The notes beneath the pieces are model-generated. The model was not told where the DNA came from and made no database searches. It saw only the letters and a program-made list of their open reading frames with translations. A stretch of DNA of 64,000 nt. Origin: an uncultured Owenweeksia sp. GTDB lineage: Bacteria > Bacteroidota > Bacteroidia > Flavobacteriales > Schleiferiaceae. The position numbers and the translations under genes are program-made. Positions 46,675 through 56,376 of the stretch are shown one piece after another. The stretch is from positions 1 through 64,000 of the forward strand of contig CAKZRR010000021.1 in the NCBI GenBank assembly GCA_937146805.1, in the 5' to 3' direction. Numbering within the stretch: position 1 is the first letter of the stretch; each line of letters starts with the position of its first letter.

Positions 46675-48629
46675 TGTTAGGAATCAACAACTTTAGCCTT
46701 CAATATAACGATAGGCAGCTATTTAGAAACATTTCATTCTTGGTAAATCCTACCGAAAAAATAGGTTTAGTAGGAAGTAATGGTGCTGGGAAATCAACTT
46801 TACTCAAAGCCATCATTGGCGAAGTTAGGGTAGATCAAGGAAACGTGAGTATACCCAAGGCTTTTAAAATTGGTTATTTACCCCAAGAGTTACCATTGTA
46901 TGACGGCCGCACCGTTTGGGAAGAAGCGGAATCCGCATTTAGCGAGATAAAAGTAATTGAAACTCGACTAGAGGAGATAAACGTACAGCTTACCACCCGC
47001 GAGGACTATGAAAGTGATAGCTACAGTGCCTTAATTGAGGAACTGAATGAACTCACCGAACGGTTTAGTATGGTAGGTGGATATACCTATCATGCCGATC
47101 TTGAAAAAATTCTACAAGGACTTGGCTTTAAGCGTGGTGACTTTGACAGACAGACTACGGAGTTTAGTGGCGGCTGGCGTATGCGTATTGAATTAGCCAA
47201 ATTACTTCTCTCACATAATGATGTGATGCTGCTTGATGAGCCAACCAATCACTTGGATATCAATTCTATTATTTGGTTGGAGGACTTTTTAAAGAACTAC
47301 GAAGGCGCCATTATGATGGTATCGCATGACCGTTTGTTTCTAGACAATATTACCAACCGCACCATTGAAATTGTACATGGCAGCACTTACGATTATCCGG
47401 TAGCCTATACTCGATTTACAGAGTTACGAGCTGAACGAATCAGCCTTCAGATACAGGAACAAAAAAATCAGACCAAAGAAATTAAGCACACCGAACAGCT
47501 TATTGAAAAATTTAGGTACAAGGCATCAAAAGCCTCCTTCGCACAAAACCTTATCAAAAAACTAGATAAGATGGAGCGCATTGAAGTGGACACAGAGGAC
47601 AGCTCTAAAATTAATTTTCGATTTCCGCCTGCCCCCCGCTCAGGAAAAGTGGTGGTTCGTACCGAAAAACTCGAAAAAAGCTACGGTGAAAAAACAATTT
47701 TTAGAAATGTAGATTTAGCCGTTAACCGCTTAGAAAAAGTGGCTTTTGTGGGGCAAAATGGTCAGGGCAAATCAACATTAGTAAAAATTATTGCGGAAAA
47801 CTTACAGCATCAAGGTTTACTTGAACCCGGCCATAATGTGGAAATAGGGTACTATGCCCAAGAACAAGCTAAAACTTTAGATGGCAACAAAACCTTACTT
47901 CAAACCATTGAAGATGAAGCTCCAGAGGACTTACGCAAAAGAGCGCGTGACTTTTTAGGATCTTTCCTTTTTACAGGAGAAGATGTAGATAAGAAGGTTA
48001 AGGTGCTATCTGGAGGAGAAAAAGGCAGGCTTGCTTTGTGTAAGCTATTGCTAAGACCTTATAACCTATTGGTGATGGATGAACCCACCAATCACCTAGA
48101 CATGAAAAGTAAAGATCGTCTTAAGCTTGCCTTGCAAAATTACGATGGCACTTTAGTAGTAGTTTCACATGATAGATACTTTTTACAAGGCCTAACCGAC
48201 AAAATATTTGAGTTTAAAGATGGGGTAGTAAAAGAATTTATTGGCGACATTGATGAATACCTCGAAGCCCGTAAACTGGACGATTTTAGACAACTAGAAA
48301 AAGAAACCGAGCAAGAAAAGCAAAAGGCAAAAGCCAACAATAAGGGCGTAAGTTACGAGGAGCGAAAGCAATTAGACAAAGACATTAGAAAAGCTGAAAA
48401 CCAAGTGCGTAAGTTAGAAGAGCAAGTAGAAACACTAGAAAAGGAGGTAAGTGAATTAGACGCAGCACTTACGGATCCAGAAAAGTATAAAGAGCTGACC
48501 AAAGACCCAGACTATTACGCCAAATACGAAGCCAAAAAAGCAAAACTGCAAGAAAACATGCAAAGTTGGGAAGATTGGCAAGAAAAATTAGAAACGGCTA
48601 CTGCGCAAAAGCAAACCATAGAAGGATAA
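46674..48629 (+). CDS. ABC-F family ATPase (Uup-like)
   Basis: A 651-residue protein with two ABC ATPase domains and no membrane segment. Domain 1 has Walker A GSNGAGKST and signature FSGGWRMRIELAKLLL with LLDEPTNHLD; domain 2 has GQNGQGKST, LSGGEKGRLALCKLLL and VMDEPTNHLD. The linker between them is the usual charged P-site tRNA-interaction motif region (about residues 245-330), and a C-terminal coiled coil (about 560-650) resembles Uup. ABC-F proteins act on the ribosome in translation; some give antibiotic protection, but nothing here shows resistance. Confidence 0.92.
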   Translation: MLGINNFSLQYNDRQLFRNISFLVNPTEKIGLVGSNGAGKSTLLKAIIGEVRVDQGNVSIPKAFKIGYLPQELPLYDGRTVWEEAESAFSEIKVIETRLEEINVQLTTREDYESDSYSALIEELNELTERFSMVGGYTYHADLEKILQGLGFKRGDFDRQTTEFSGGWRMRIELAKLLLSHNDVMLLDEPTNHLDINSIIWLEDFLKNYEGAIMMVSHDRLFLDNITNRTIEIVHGSTYDYPVAYTRFTELRAERISLQIQEQKNQTKEIKHTEQLIEKFRYKASKASFAQNLIKKLDKMERIEVDTEDSSKINFRFPPAPRSGKVVVRTEKLEKSYGEKTIFRNVDLAVNRLEKVAFVGQNGQGKSTLVKIIAENLQHQGLLEPGHNVEIGYYAQEQAKTLDGNKTLLQTIEDEAPEDLRKRARDFLGSFLFTGEDVDKKVKVLSGGEKGRLALCKLLLRPYNLLVMDEPTNHLDMKSKDRLKLALQNYDGTLVVVSHDRYFLQGLTDKIFEFKDGVVKEFIGDIDEYLEARKLDDFRQLEKETEQEKQKAKANNKGVSYEERKQLDKDIRKAENQVRKLEEQVETLEKEVSELDAALTDPEKYKELTKDPDYYAKYEAKKAKLQENMQSWEDWQEKLETATAQKQTIEG

Positions 48630-48670
48630 AAAAATCTGCTTCAAGCTATATACTAAACTTGAAGCAGATT
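48628..48670 (-). terminator. Terminator of the tRNA-Arg / metG unit
   Basis: Perfect 13-base arms (AATCTGCTTCAAG and its complement) with a 12-base loop; on the minus strand a run of T follows. It lies directly after the second tRNA. Confidence 0.85.
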
Positions 48671-48671
48671 G

Positions 48672-48743
48672 TAGCCCCGCTAGGAATCGAACCTAGATCC
48701 TGGGTACCGGAAACCCACATACTATCCATTGTACTACGGAGCC
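48672..48743 (-). tRNA. tRNA-Arg (anticodon CCG)
   Basis: A 72-base cloverleaf on the minus strand: acceptor GGCTCCG pairing with CGGGGCT, D arm, anticodon stem TGGGT/ACCCA with loop TTCCGGT, and a T arm containing GGTTCGATTCC. The anticodon CCG reads CGG arginine codons. CCA is not encoded. Confidence 0.93.
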
Positions 48744-48790
48744 AAATTGAATTGTTTTATCCCAAAATCATCATTAAACCAACTAGTTAG

Positions 48791-48862
48791 TAGCCCCGGG
48801 CAGGATCGAACTGCCATCTAAAGTTTAGGAAACTTCTATTCTATCCATTGAACTACGGGGCT
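48791..48862 (-). tRNA. tRNA-Arg (anticodon CCT)
   Basis: A 72-base cloverleaf: acceptor AGCCCCG/CGGGGCT, anticodon stem GAAGT/ACTTT with loop TTCCTAA, and T arm AGTTCGATCCT. The anticodon CCT reads AGG. It lies ten bases after the metG stop on the same strand. CCA is not encoded. Confidence 0.92.
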
Positions 48863-48872
48863 CTTCGCTTTT

Positions 48873-50921
48873 TTAACGAATTACCGATCCGTTATCCACC
48901 TGGCTTCCTGGTTGTGCAAAAGTAAGCTCCCCCGCGCTATTTTCAGCCATCAAAATCATTCCTTTAGACTCTACTCCTCTAATTTTTCGAGGAGCCAAAT
49001 TAGCTAAAACCGAAACTTGCTTACCAATAATTTCCTCAGGTTTAAAGTGCATGGCAATTCCCGAAACAATCGTTCGTACCTCCATTCCTAAATCTACCGT
49101 TAATTGCAATAATTTATCTGCCTTTTTTACCTTTTCAGCCGTTAAAATGGTACCAATTCTAATATCCATTTTACTAAAATCATCAAACGTTACCTCTTCC
49201 TTAACAGGCTCAATAACTGCATCCTTTTCAACAACTTCTACCTCATTAGGCTTTGAATTTTTTAGTTTTTGCAATTGCAACTCCACCGCTTCATCTTCCA
49301 CTTTTTCAAACAACAAATCTCCTTTTTCTATTTCCGCCTTCGCGGGAAGTAATTCGCGACTAACACAAGCATCCCAATCCAACAAAGGAAGCCTTAAAAA
49401 GCTCCTCAATTTGGCAGCGGTAAAAGGCAAAAAGGGATCTCCCAATTGCGATAATTGTCCACAAACTTGGGCCGCTACATACATAATGGTAGCCGTACGT
49501 TCCCCATCGGTTTTTATCTTTTTCCAAGGCTCTTCATCCGCCAAGTACTTATTACCCATCCGGGCCAAATTAATATAACTAGCCAAGGCTTCTCTAAATC
49601 TAAACTTACCCAATGAAGCCGCAATTTTAGCTGGGGTCCCCTCAATTTCTTTCAACAGCTCCTCATCAACGGGCTCTAAGCTATTTGGAGTAGGCAGTAC
49701 ACCTTCATAATATTTGTTCATCAACACCAATACCCTATTTACAAAGTTGCCGTAAATACCTACCAGCTCACTATTGGTACGTGTTTGGAAATCCTTCCAA
49801 GTAAAATCGTTGTCCTTAGTTTCAGGTGCTGCCGCACATAAAGTATAACGTAGTGCATCTTGATTCCCTTTAAAATCGGCCAAATATTCATGCAACCATA
49901 CCGCCCAATTGCGGCTCGTAGAAATCTTTTGTCCCTCTAAATTCAAAAACTCATTGGCGGGTACTTGAGTGGGTAAAATAAATTCCCCATGCTCCATCAA
50001 CATAGCTGGAAAAATAATACAGTGAAAAACGATATTATCCTTCCCAATAAAATGAACCAACTCCGTTTCATCATCCTTCCAATACTTTTCCCAGTCAGCC
50101 CCCATCAACTCCTTTGTTGCTGATATATAACCAATTGGCGCATCAAACCATACGTAAAGCACCTTCCCATCTGCTCCTTCAATAGGTACTTTTATACCCC
50201 AGTCCAAATCTCTGGTCATCGATCGAGCTTGAAGTCCATCGGCTGCATCCAGCCAGCTCATGCATTGGCCAAACACATTTGGCTTCCAATCCTTATGCTC
50301 TAGTAAAAAATCTTTAATCTTCCCCGAAAGATGATCCAAAGGCAAAAACCAATGTTTTGTTTTACGCAACTCTGGCGCAGCTCCACTCAACTTTGAGCGC
50401 GGGTTAATCAACTCTGTAGGGCTTAAAGAGCTTCCACAATTCTCACATTGATCTCCGTATGCATTCTCATTTCCACATTTTGGGCAAGTACCTTCAATGT
50501 ATCTATCGGCCAAAAACTGCTGTGCCTCCGCATCATAGTACTGTTCTGTTTCCTTTTCTTCAAAACAACCCTTATTGTACAACTTCAAAAAAAACTCAGA
50601 GGCCGTATCGTGGTGTACTTTTTTGGAAGTACGAGAATACACGTCAAAACTAATTCCGAAATCGGTAAAAGCCTGCTGCATAATACCGTGGTACTTGTCC
50701 ACAATTTGCTGCGGGCTTACCCCTTCAGCTTTGGCCTTCATAATTATAGCCGCACCGTGTTCATCGCTACCACAAATAAACTTTACATCCTTTCCGCTTT
50801 GGCGCAAATAGCGCACGTAAATATCTGCTGGCAAGTAGCAACCAGCCAAGTGGCCAATATGCACCGGGCCATTAGCATAAGGTAAAGCTGCGGTAACTGT
50901 ATATCTTTTAGGATTTGACAT
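48873..50921 (-). CDS. metG: Methionyl-tRNA synthetase with C-terminal tRNA-binding domain
   Basis: MetRS charges tRNA-Met. The HIGH motif is at residues 21-24 ([11 protein letters not shown]), the zinc knuckle is [20 protein letters not shown], and the KMSKS loop reads KISTSRNW, a form I recall as usual in Bacteroidota. The catalytic-core segments [14 protein letters not shown] and [16 protein letters not shown] are present. A C-terminal EMAP/Trbp111-like domain (about residues 575-682, [32 protein letters not shown]) aids tRNA binding and dimerization. Two tRNA-Arg genes follow closely on the same strand. Confidence 0.97.
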   Translation of the reverse strand: MSNPKRYTVTAALPYANGPVHIGHLAGCYLPADIYVRYLRQSGKDVKFICGSDEHGAAIIMKAKAEGVSPQQIVDKYHGIMQQAFTDFGISFDVYSRTSKKVHHDTASEFFLKLYNKGCFEEKETEQYYDAEAQQFLADRYIEGTCPKCGNENAYGDQCENCGSSLSPTELINPRSKLSGAAPELRKTKHWFLPLDHLSGKIKDFLLEHKDWKPNVFGQCMSWLDAADGLQARSMTRDLDWGIKVPIEGADGKVLYVWFDAPIGYISATKELMGADWEKYWKDDETELVHFIGKDNIVFHCIIFPAMLMEHGEFILPTQVPANEFLNLEGQKISTSRNWAVWLHEYLADFKGNQDALRYTLCAAAPETKDNDFTWKDFQTRTNSELVGIYGNFVNRVLVLMNKYYEGVLPTPNSLEPVDEELLKEIEGTPAKIAASLGKFRFREALASYINLARMGNKYLADEEPWKKIKTDGERTATIMYVAAQVCGQLSQLGDPFLPFTAAKLRSFLRLPLLDWDACVSRELLPAKAEIEKGDLLFEKVEDEAVELQLQKLKNSKPNEVEVVEKDAVIEPVKEEVTFDDFSKMDIRIGTILTAEKVKKADKLLQLTVDLGMEVRTIVSGIAMHFKPEEIIGKQVSVLANLAPRKIRGVESKGMILMAENSAGELTFAQPGSQVDNGSVIR

Positions 50922-50946
50922 TCCTGATTTGCGTTTTTAAGGTGTG

Positions 50947-50954
50947 CAAAAGTA
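50947..50954 (-). promoter_or_regulatory. -7 promoter element of metG
   Basis: TACTTTTG on the minus strand matches TAnnTTTG, 26 bases before the metG ATG. Confidence 0.65.
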
Positions 50955-51074
50955 CAGAAAGCCAGCCGTACTTTGGGTTAGAATTAACACAGGTTAAAAA
51001 TACCTTTTCCCTAATCAAGTGGCTTAGGTTTAAGCACTATTAACTTTCTTTGTCCTCTGAAAAAAGAGGGTAGT

Positions 51075-51833
51075 ATGAAGTTGTTTTCACAGGTAATGGG
51101 CGATGGACCCGCGCTAGTTATTATGCACGGTGTATTTGGCATGAGCGATAATTGGCAAAGCTTAGGCCGAATGTGGTCTAAACATTACCAAGTGCATTTA
51201 CTAGATATGCGAAATCATGGTCGTAGCCCGCATAGCGATCAATTTTCGTATGAAATAATGAGTGATGACTTATTGGAGTACATGGACGATCACCAGTTAT
51301 TACAAGCCACCATTTTAGGACATAGTATGGGGGGTAAGGTAGCCATGTTGTTTTCGGTACTAAACCCAACTCGCGTTGCCAAGCTTATTGTAGCCGATAT
51401 TGCACCAAAAGCTTACGCCCCGCATCATCATCAAATTTTAAGCGCCCTTAAAAACCTGCCTTTAGCACAGTTAAAATCGCGAAGCGAAGCGCTGCAACAA
51501 TTTGAAATAAAGGATGAGGGCACCAAACAATTTTTACTCAAAAGCCTCTATTGGCCAGAAAAAGGTGTATTGGATTGGCGATTCAACCTTGCGGTAATTA
51601 GCAACGAAATTGAAAAAGTTGGTGAGGCACTGCCTCCTCAAGCTATCTTTAACCAAGCCACACTTTTTATTAGAGGCGGTGCTTCCAATTATATTTTGGA
51701 TGAAGATTTAGACTTGATTGAAGATCATTTTCCGCAAGCCGAACTAGATACTATTCCGCAGGTGGGTCATTGGCTACATGCCGAAAATCCAAAGGAATTT
51801 TACGCAAAAGTGAACGCGTTTTTAGAACACTAA
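51075..51833 (+). CDS. Alpha/beta-fold hydrolase (YbfF-like esterase)
   Basis: A 252-residue single-domain hydrolase without signal peptide. The nucleophile elbow is GHSMGG (Ser84), the oxyanion region is HGVFGMSDNWQSLG, followed by the DMRNHGRSPHSDQFSY segment that is typical of the YbfF/acyl-ester subfamily; the catalytic His is in GHWLHAENP. The substrate is probably an acyl ester but is not known. It stands alone between metG and murI and is convergent with murI across a 111-base gap without a clear terminator. Confidence 0.87.
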   Translation: MKLFSQVMGDGPALVIMHGVFGMSDNWQSLGRMWSKHYQVHLLDMRNHGRSPHSDQFSYEIMSDDLLEYMDDHQLLQATILGHSMGGKVAMLFSVLNPTRVAKLIVADIAPKAYAPHHHQILSALKNLPLAQLKSRSEALQQFEIKDEGTKQFLLKSLYWPEKGVLDWRFNLAVISNEIEKVGEALPPQAIFNQATLFIRGGASNYILDEDLDLIEDHFPQAELDTIPQVGHWLHAENPKEFYAKVNAFLEH

Positions 51834-51944
51834 TTTTTTTAGCTACATCCAATAGCTAATCCCTTGTTTAGGATTTAACTAAACTATTCCGAATTCTCTT
51901 CCCTAACTGCACTTCGCGAAAAGCGTAATAAGGAATGATTACCA

Positions 51945-52733
51945 CTACAACATTTTCTCTTCCAAGCTAATATCTTCACCAAAAAACATTTTGGCCACCC
52001 GATTAAAATTATCGGTAAACTCCGAAACATAGAAGCTATAGTTAGGCATTAAGGATGCTTCTAAAAGCTGGGTTTGCGCCAATCTATACTTTAAATAATG
52101 TGCCACCAACTCTGGTGAGTCAACCACTTCTGCCCTACCATTGTAAAAAGTCTCTATTTCTTTTTGAAGCAAAGGAAAGTGGGTACAACCTAAAATTAAT
52201 GTGGTTACATCACTAAATTTTTTAGAACCCAAATACGTTTCAATGGCACCTTGGCTCACTTTAGTATTGGTAAAACCTTCTTCAACCACACCTACTAAAA
52301 GTGGTGTAGCCGCTGCTACCACCTGTAGTTTTGCATTTAGCTTTCTTAATTTCTTACGGTAAATACCCGATTTGGTGGTCGCTCTTGTAGCTATAATGCC
52401 TACCTTATTATTAATCTTACTACCAACATGCGCCACCACAGGATCTACCACATTTATGATGGGTACATCTGGATACTTTTGAGTTAAAAAGGTATAGGCC
52501 AAAGCCGATGCCGTATTACAAGCTATTACAATAGCCTTGCAATCTTGTGCCAATAAAAAATCTGTAATTCTATCCGAATATCCCCTAATGGTATCTTCGG
52601 ATTTATCCCCGTAAGGAGAGTGGCGCGTATCCCCAAAATAGACAAACGACTCATTAGGCAAAACACGTTTAATAGCAGCTGCCACGGTTAATCCGCCTAC
52701 GCCCGAATCAAAAATACCAATTGGTTTGTTCAC
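51945..52733 (-). CDS. murI: Glutamate racemase
   Basis: MurI makes D-glutamate for MurD. The family motifs are intact: GIFDSGVGGLTVAAAIK at the start, YFGDTRHSPYGDKS, the first catalytic cysteine in IACNTASA, and the second in LILGCTHFPLL. Length 262 is normal. It is the last gene of the minus-strand envelope cluster, separated from the skp-like gene upstream by a strong hairpin, so it may have its own promoter. Confidence 0.96.
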   Translation of the reverse strand: MNKPIGIFDSGVGGLTVAAAIKRVLPNESFVYFGDTRHSPYGDKSEDTIRGYSDRITDFLLAQDCKAIVIACNTASALAYTFLTQKYPDVPIINVVDPVVAHVGSKINNKVGIIATRATTKSGIYRKKLRKLNAKLQVVAAATPLLVGVVEEGFTNTKVSQGAIETYLGSKKFSDVTTLILGCTHFPLLQKEIETFYNGRAEVVDSPELVAHYLKYRLAQTQLLEASLMPNYSFYVSEFTDNFNRVAKMFFGEDISLEEKML

Positions 52734-52746
52734 TGTTTTGTCAAAT

Positions 52747-52778
52747 AAAAAATCCCGATAAGGAAGCCTTATCGGGAT
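52747..52778 (-). terminator. Terminator of the skp-like pair
   Basis: Twelve-base perfect arms ATCCCGATAAGG and CCTTATCGGGAT close a three-base loop; on the minus strand a T-rich run follows. It lies between the skp-like stop and murI. Confidence 0.88.
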
Positions 52779-52800
52779 GCTAAAATATTGTAAAAAAGGC

Positions 52801-53319
52801 TTATTCCGTGATGCCTAATTTTTTCTTCACTTTTTCAAGAATGTCATCACCATTTTCTTGGTAAATAACTACGGCTTTCGATTGTGAGCTATCCAAAATA
52901 TAGCTGTATTTACCTTCATCCGCTACTTCTTTTACCGCATTAGTCGCCTTTTCAATAATTGGTGTAAGTAATTCTACCTGCTTATTTTGAAGCTCTTCTT
53001 GCGCTTTCATTCCGTACTCCTGAATACGTGCTTGTAACTCTTGAATTTCACGGGTACGAGTTTCACGACTTAAGTTAGTCATCATGGCATCATCCCTTCT
53101 AAACTGTTGAATCTTCAACTCCAACTCAGCTTCCATATCCGTCATATCTTTTTCTAACTGACGACCATAGGTTTCAATTTGCTCCTGCGCCAACTTTGTT
53201 TCGGGCATCATTTGCAATAATTTTTCAGCATCAATATGTCCGATTTTTTGTTGTCCGTAGCCAGCAAAACTCAAGGTCATTCCTAGAGCTAAGGCCAATA
53301 TACTTAGGTGCTTCTTCAT
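52801..53319 (-). CDS. OmpH/Skp-family periplasmic chaperone (second copy)
   Basis: A 172-residue protein with a signal peptide (LSILALALGMTLSFAGYG) and a Skp-like body: IGHIDAEKLLQMMPE, a long charged coiled coil (about residues 40-115) and a terminal beta strand (YILDSSQSKAVVIYQENGDDILEKVKKKLG). Skp binds unfolded outer-membrane proteins in the periplasm and delivers them to BamA. It is the second of two tandem copies, 27 bases after the first, and a hairpin follows. Confidence 0.9.
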   Translation of the reverse strand: MKKHLSILALALGMTLSFAGYGQQKIGHIDAEKLLQMMPETKLAQEQIETYGRQLEKDMTDMEAELELKIQQFRRDDAMMTNLSRETRTREIQELQARIQEYGMKAQEELQNKQVELLTPIIEKATNAVKEVADEGKYSYILDSSQSKAVVIYQENGDDILEKVKKKLGITE

Positions 53320-53346
53320 CTTAATTTTGGGTTTGTTTTAAATTTA

Positions 53347-53853
53347 TTAGTATCCAATTTTTTCGAGAACTTCCTCGCTAATATCACTTTTACCACTGTT
53401 GTACAGGGTTATTAAATCGCTGCTTTTATCAAATACTACGTCTAGCTTTTTTCTTCGCGCCACATCTTGTACCGCATTATAAATTTGATCTTGTATAGGA
53501 CGTATTAATTGTTGCCTTTTTTTAAAAACTTCCCCTTCAGGTCCAAAATAAGTACGTTGCAATTCGCGAGCCGCTTTTTTCTTTTCCTCAATTTCTGTTT
53601 CCTTTTCGGCTAACATTTCCTCCGTTAACAAAACTTTTTCAGCTTCTAAGGCCTTCTCCATTTTATCAATCTCTGTCCAAAGCGCTTCCACCTCAGCTTG
53701 CCATTTTTCAGATAGCTGATTTAACTGTGTTTGCGCCTGACCATAGGCTGGAATACGAGAAAGAATCATTTCACTATCTACGATTCCAAATCGCTGTGCA
53801 CTAGCTTGTAAACCAAGCACTAACATCAAAACAACTGCTAGAAAATTTCTCAT
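53347..53853 (-). CDS. OmpH/Skp-family periplasmic chaperone (first copy)
   Basis: From the ATG at 53853 the product has 168 residues with a signal peptide (MRNFLAVVLMLVLGLQASAQ) and a Skp-like body: RFGIVDSEMILSRIPAYGQAQ, then a long, strongly charged coiled coil (about residues 45-120) and a final strand (LDVVFDKSSDLITLYN). A longer frame reaches upstream into bamA but would bury the signal peptide, so I reject it. It sits 22 bases after bamA. Two diverged skp genes behind bamA are a common Bacteroidota arrangement. Confidence 0.9.
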   Translation of the reverse strand: MRNFLAVVLMLVLGLQASAQRFGIVDSEMILSRIPAYGQAQTQLNQLSEKWQAEVEALWTEIDKMEKALEAEKVLLTEEMLAEKETEIEEKKKAARELQRTYFGPEGEVFKKRQQLIRPIQDQIYNAVQDVARRKKLDVVFDKSSDLITLYNSGKSDISEEVLEKIGY

Positions 53854-53875
53854 AAGGCGGGCGAAATTACTCAAA

Positions 53876-56371
53876 TTAAAATTGCTGTCCAATAATGAAA
53901 TGGGTGTTCCATTTGCTAGGTGTGCTGAACCCAGGTCTAGGATCAAACCCATATCCAAAATCTATTCCTAAAATACCAAACATGGGCATAAAAATACGTA
54001 CGCCCATACCTGCCGATCGTTTTAACTCAAAGGGTTGGTAATTGTCAAAATCCGTAAACGTATTACCCCCTTCTAAAAAGGCCAGTGTAAAAATTTGCGC
54101 ATTGGGGTTTTCGGTAATTAGGTAGCGTAGCTCTAAGGTAAACTTGTTATAAATGGATCCACCAATATCAGATACCGAGTTTGAAGGTCGCAATGAGCTA
54201 TTAGGATAACCGCGCATTCCTATAATCTCTCTTCCGTCCAATACAAAGTTTTGCAAACCATCTCCTCCCAATTCAAATCTCTCAAAAGGCGGTAATCCTA
54301 AATTTTTATTATAAGCTCCTAAAAAGCCAAACTCACCAGATGTTTTTAGCACTAATTTATCGACTATTTCGGTAAACCAGCTACTGTTTACTTTCCATTT
54401 GTAATACTCCAAAAATTCGTATTTCTCTTGAGGCGTTTCCTCTTCAAAGTTACGATCACTAAAAATAGAATAGGGTAAAGTGAGCTCTCCTGAAATATTA
54501 AACAGGCTTCCATTTCGGGGATATATAGGAGAAACTGTATTGTTTCTACCAAAGGTAACCTTATAGGCAAAGTTATTTACAAAGCCTTCCTTAAAATTGA
54601 TATCAGCTAACGGATAGTTTGTCATTTTATAGCGTTGTACATCCACCGCTTGGTATAGCGTAAAATAGTCATCCGGCCAGCGTAAGCGTTTCCCTAATCC
54701 AACGGTAAATCCCGTAATTTTTAAGATCTCGGCTGCTGGGTCATCTTTATCCCTACCGTTCCGATTTTGTACGTTATGATAAAACGATAATGTTAACGAA
54801 TTGGGTTTTTTTCCTCCCAACCAAGGCTCAGTAAATGAAATGCTGTACGACTGGTAAAAACGCCCTGTACTTTGCGCACGTAAATTTACCGTTTGCCCAT
54901 CACCGGCAGGTAAAGGTCTCCAAGCTCCTTCTTTAAACATGTTGTTTACCGAAAAGTTATTGAAATTTAAACCCAAAGTTCCTACCAAATTATTGGCTCC
55001 CCAACCACCTTGTAATTCCAACTGGCTGGTTGATCTTTCCACCACGGAATATTCAATATCTACCGTACCCGTTTCTGCATTCGGCATAGGATTTACATTA
55101 AGCTCGGTGGGTTCAAAAAAGCCAAGTTGCTGCAGTTCACGCATACTACGCTGTATATCACTTCTTCTAAATAATTCGCCTGGCTTGGTGCGTAATTCAC
55201 GCATCACCACATGATCGTTGGTACGGTCATTACCCACTACTGTTACATTTTTAATGGTAGCCTGGCGGCCCTCTCTAATTCGCATTTCCAAATCAATAGA
55301 ATCGTTTTCTACCAATACCTCTACTGGGTTTAAATCAAAAAACAAATAACCATTATCTAAATACACCGAGCTTACATCGCCACCCGTTGGGTCTGCAAAA
55401 AGTCGTTCTTGCAAATAATCGGCATCGTAAACATCTCCTTTATTTATTCGTAAAACGCTGTTTAACTTTTCAGTGGAATACTTGGTATTACCAAGCCATG
55501 TTATGTTTCTAAAATAATATTTACGGCCTTCCTCAATGTATAAATCTACATTTATCCGATCAGGACTTACAGCATATACGGTATCTCTAACAATACGGGC
55601 ATCGCGATAACCCAAGGCATTGTACTTGGAAATTATACTGCGCTGGTCATTCTTGAACTCTTGCTTATCTAATTTCGAACTTCTAAAAAGATTAACAAAG
55701 CTGGTATTCTTTGTTTTCTTCATGGTTCGGTTCAGCTTGCTAATTTTAATGTTCTCTACCCCAAAATAATTAATGTCTTCAATTTTAACCTTTGGGCCTC
55801 TATTCACATTAATTTCCATAATCACCGAATTACTTTTGGAGGTATCTGGAAAAGTAACAATATCAACCGTTGTGTTTAAATAGCCTTTTAGCACAAAAAA
55901 GTTCCGCGCTCTATTTCGGGTCAATACAATTAAGTTCTCGGTAACAATTACGCCACTGCTTAAGTCTAGCTCTTCACGCAAATCCGCTTGCTTCGATTTT
56001 TGCAAACCACGAATACCGTATTTACTCAGCTTAGGTAACTCGGTAAGTCTTATCTCTAAAAACACGAGGTCGCCTTTAATTTCGGTGATAAAAATTCCGA
56101 TATCATCAAAGAGTTTTTGGCGCCATAAGTTTTTAATAGCCTTAGTAGTTTTATCACCTGGGAAAGTAATTTTATCACCAATTTGGAGACCCGCAATAAG
56201 TGTTATCACACGTTGGTCTAAATTGGAAGACCCGGTAACCTTTACACCTCCAATTTCATACTCACCCGCCCCTACTTGTAGCTCGGTTAAACTTTGTGTG
56301 GTAGCTACTTGAGCTGGCAGATAGGCGCTGCAAAAAAGGGCTATTACTAAGGCCCATAAAAACTTACTCAT
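53876..56371 (-). CDS. bamA: Outer-membrane protein assembly factor BamA
   Basis: BamA is the core of the machinery that folds beta barrels into the outer membrane. The 831-residue protein has a signal peptide, five POTRA-like periplasmic repeats (about residues 35-455; examples GVKVTGSSNLDQRVI and IKNVTVVGNDRTNDHVVMREL) and a C-terminal 16-strand barrel with the RGF-like loop region (MRGYPNSSLRPSN) and a terminal strand ending NTHFIIGQQF. Length matches the Bacteroidota family. It starts five bases after the uppS stop and is followed by two skp-like genes. Confidence 0.95.
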   Translation of the reverse strand: MSKFLWALVIALFCSAYLPAQVATTQSLTELQVGAGEYEIGGVKVTGSSNLDQRVITLIAGLQIGDKITFPGDKTTKAIKNLWRQKLFDDIGIFITEIKGDLVFLEIRLTELPKLSKYGIRGLQKSKQADLREELDLSSGVIVTENLIVLTRNRARNFFVLKGYLNTTVDIVTFPDTSKSNSVIMEINVNRGPKVKIEDINYFGVENIKISKLNRTMKKTKNTSFVNLFRSSKLDKQEFKNDQRSIISKYNALGYRDARIVRDTVYAVSPDRINVDLYIEEGRKYYFRNITWLGNTKYSTEKLNSVLRINKGDVYDADYLQERLFADPTGGDVSSVYLDNGYLFFDLNPVEVLVENDSIDLEMRIREGRQATIKNVTVVGNDRTNDHVVMRELRTKPGELFRRSDIQRSMRELQQLGFFEPTELNVNPMPNAETGTVDIEYSVVERSTSQLELQGGWGANNLVGTLGLNFNNFSVNNMFKEGAWRPLPAGDGQTVNLRAQSTGRFYQSYSISFTEPWLGGKKPNSLTLSFYHNVQNRNGRDKDDPAAEILKITGFTVGLGKRLRWPDDYFTLYQAVDVQRYKMTNYPLADINFKEGFVNNFAYKVTFGRNNTVSPIYPRNGSLFNISGELTLPYSIFSDRNFEEETPQEKYEFLEYYKWKVNSSWFTEIVDKLVLKTSGEFGFLGAYNKNLGLPPFERFELGGDGLQNFVLDGREIIGMRGYPNSSLRPSNSVSDIGGSIYNKFTLELRYLITENPNAQIFTLAFLEGGNTFTDFDNYQPFELKRSAGMGVRIFMPMFGILGIDFGYGFDPRPGFSTPSKWNTHFIIGQQF

Positions 56372-56376
56372 GCAAG

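Noticed and set aside
48566-48790. Plus-strand frame reading through the first tRNA-Arg region (contains LGIEPRSWVPETHILSIVL)
   Set aside because: It is the translation of the complementary strand of the tRNA-Arg gene, a well-known false protein.
48873-50921. KISTS in place of KMSKS in MetG
   Set aside because: This variant is, as far as I recall, normal for MetRS of Bacteroidota; all other motifs are intact, so it is not a sign of inactivity.
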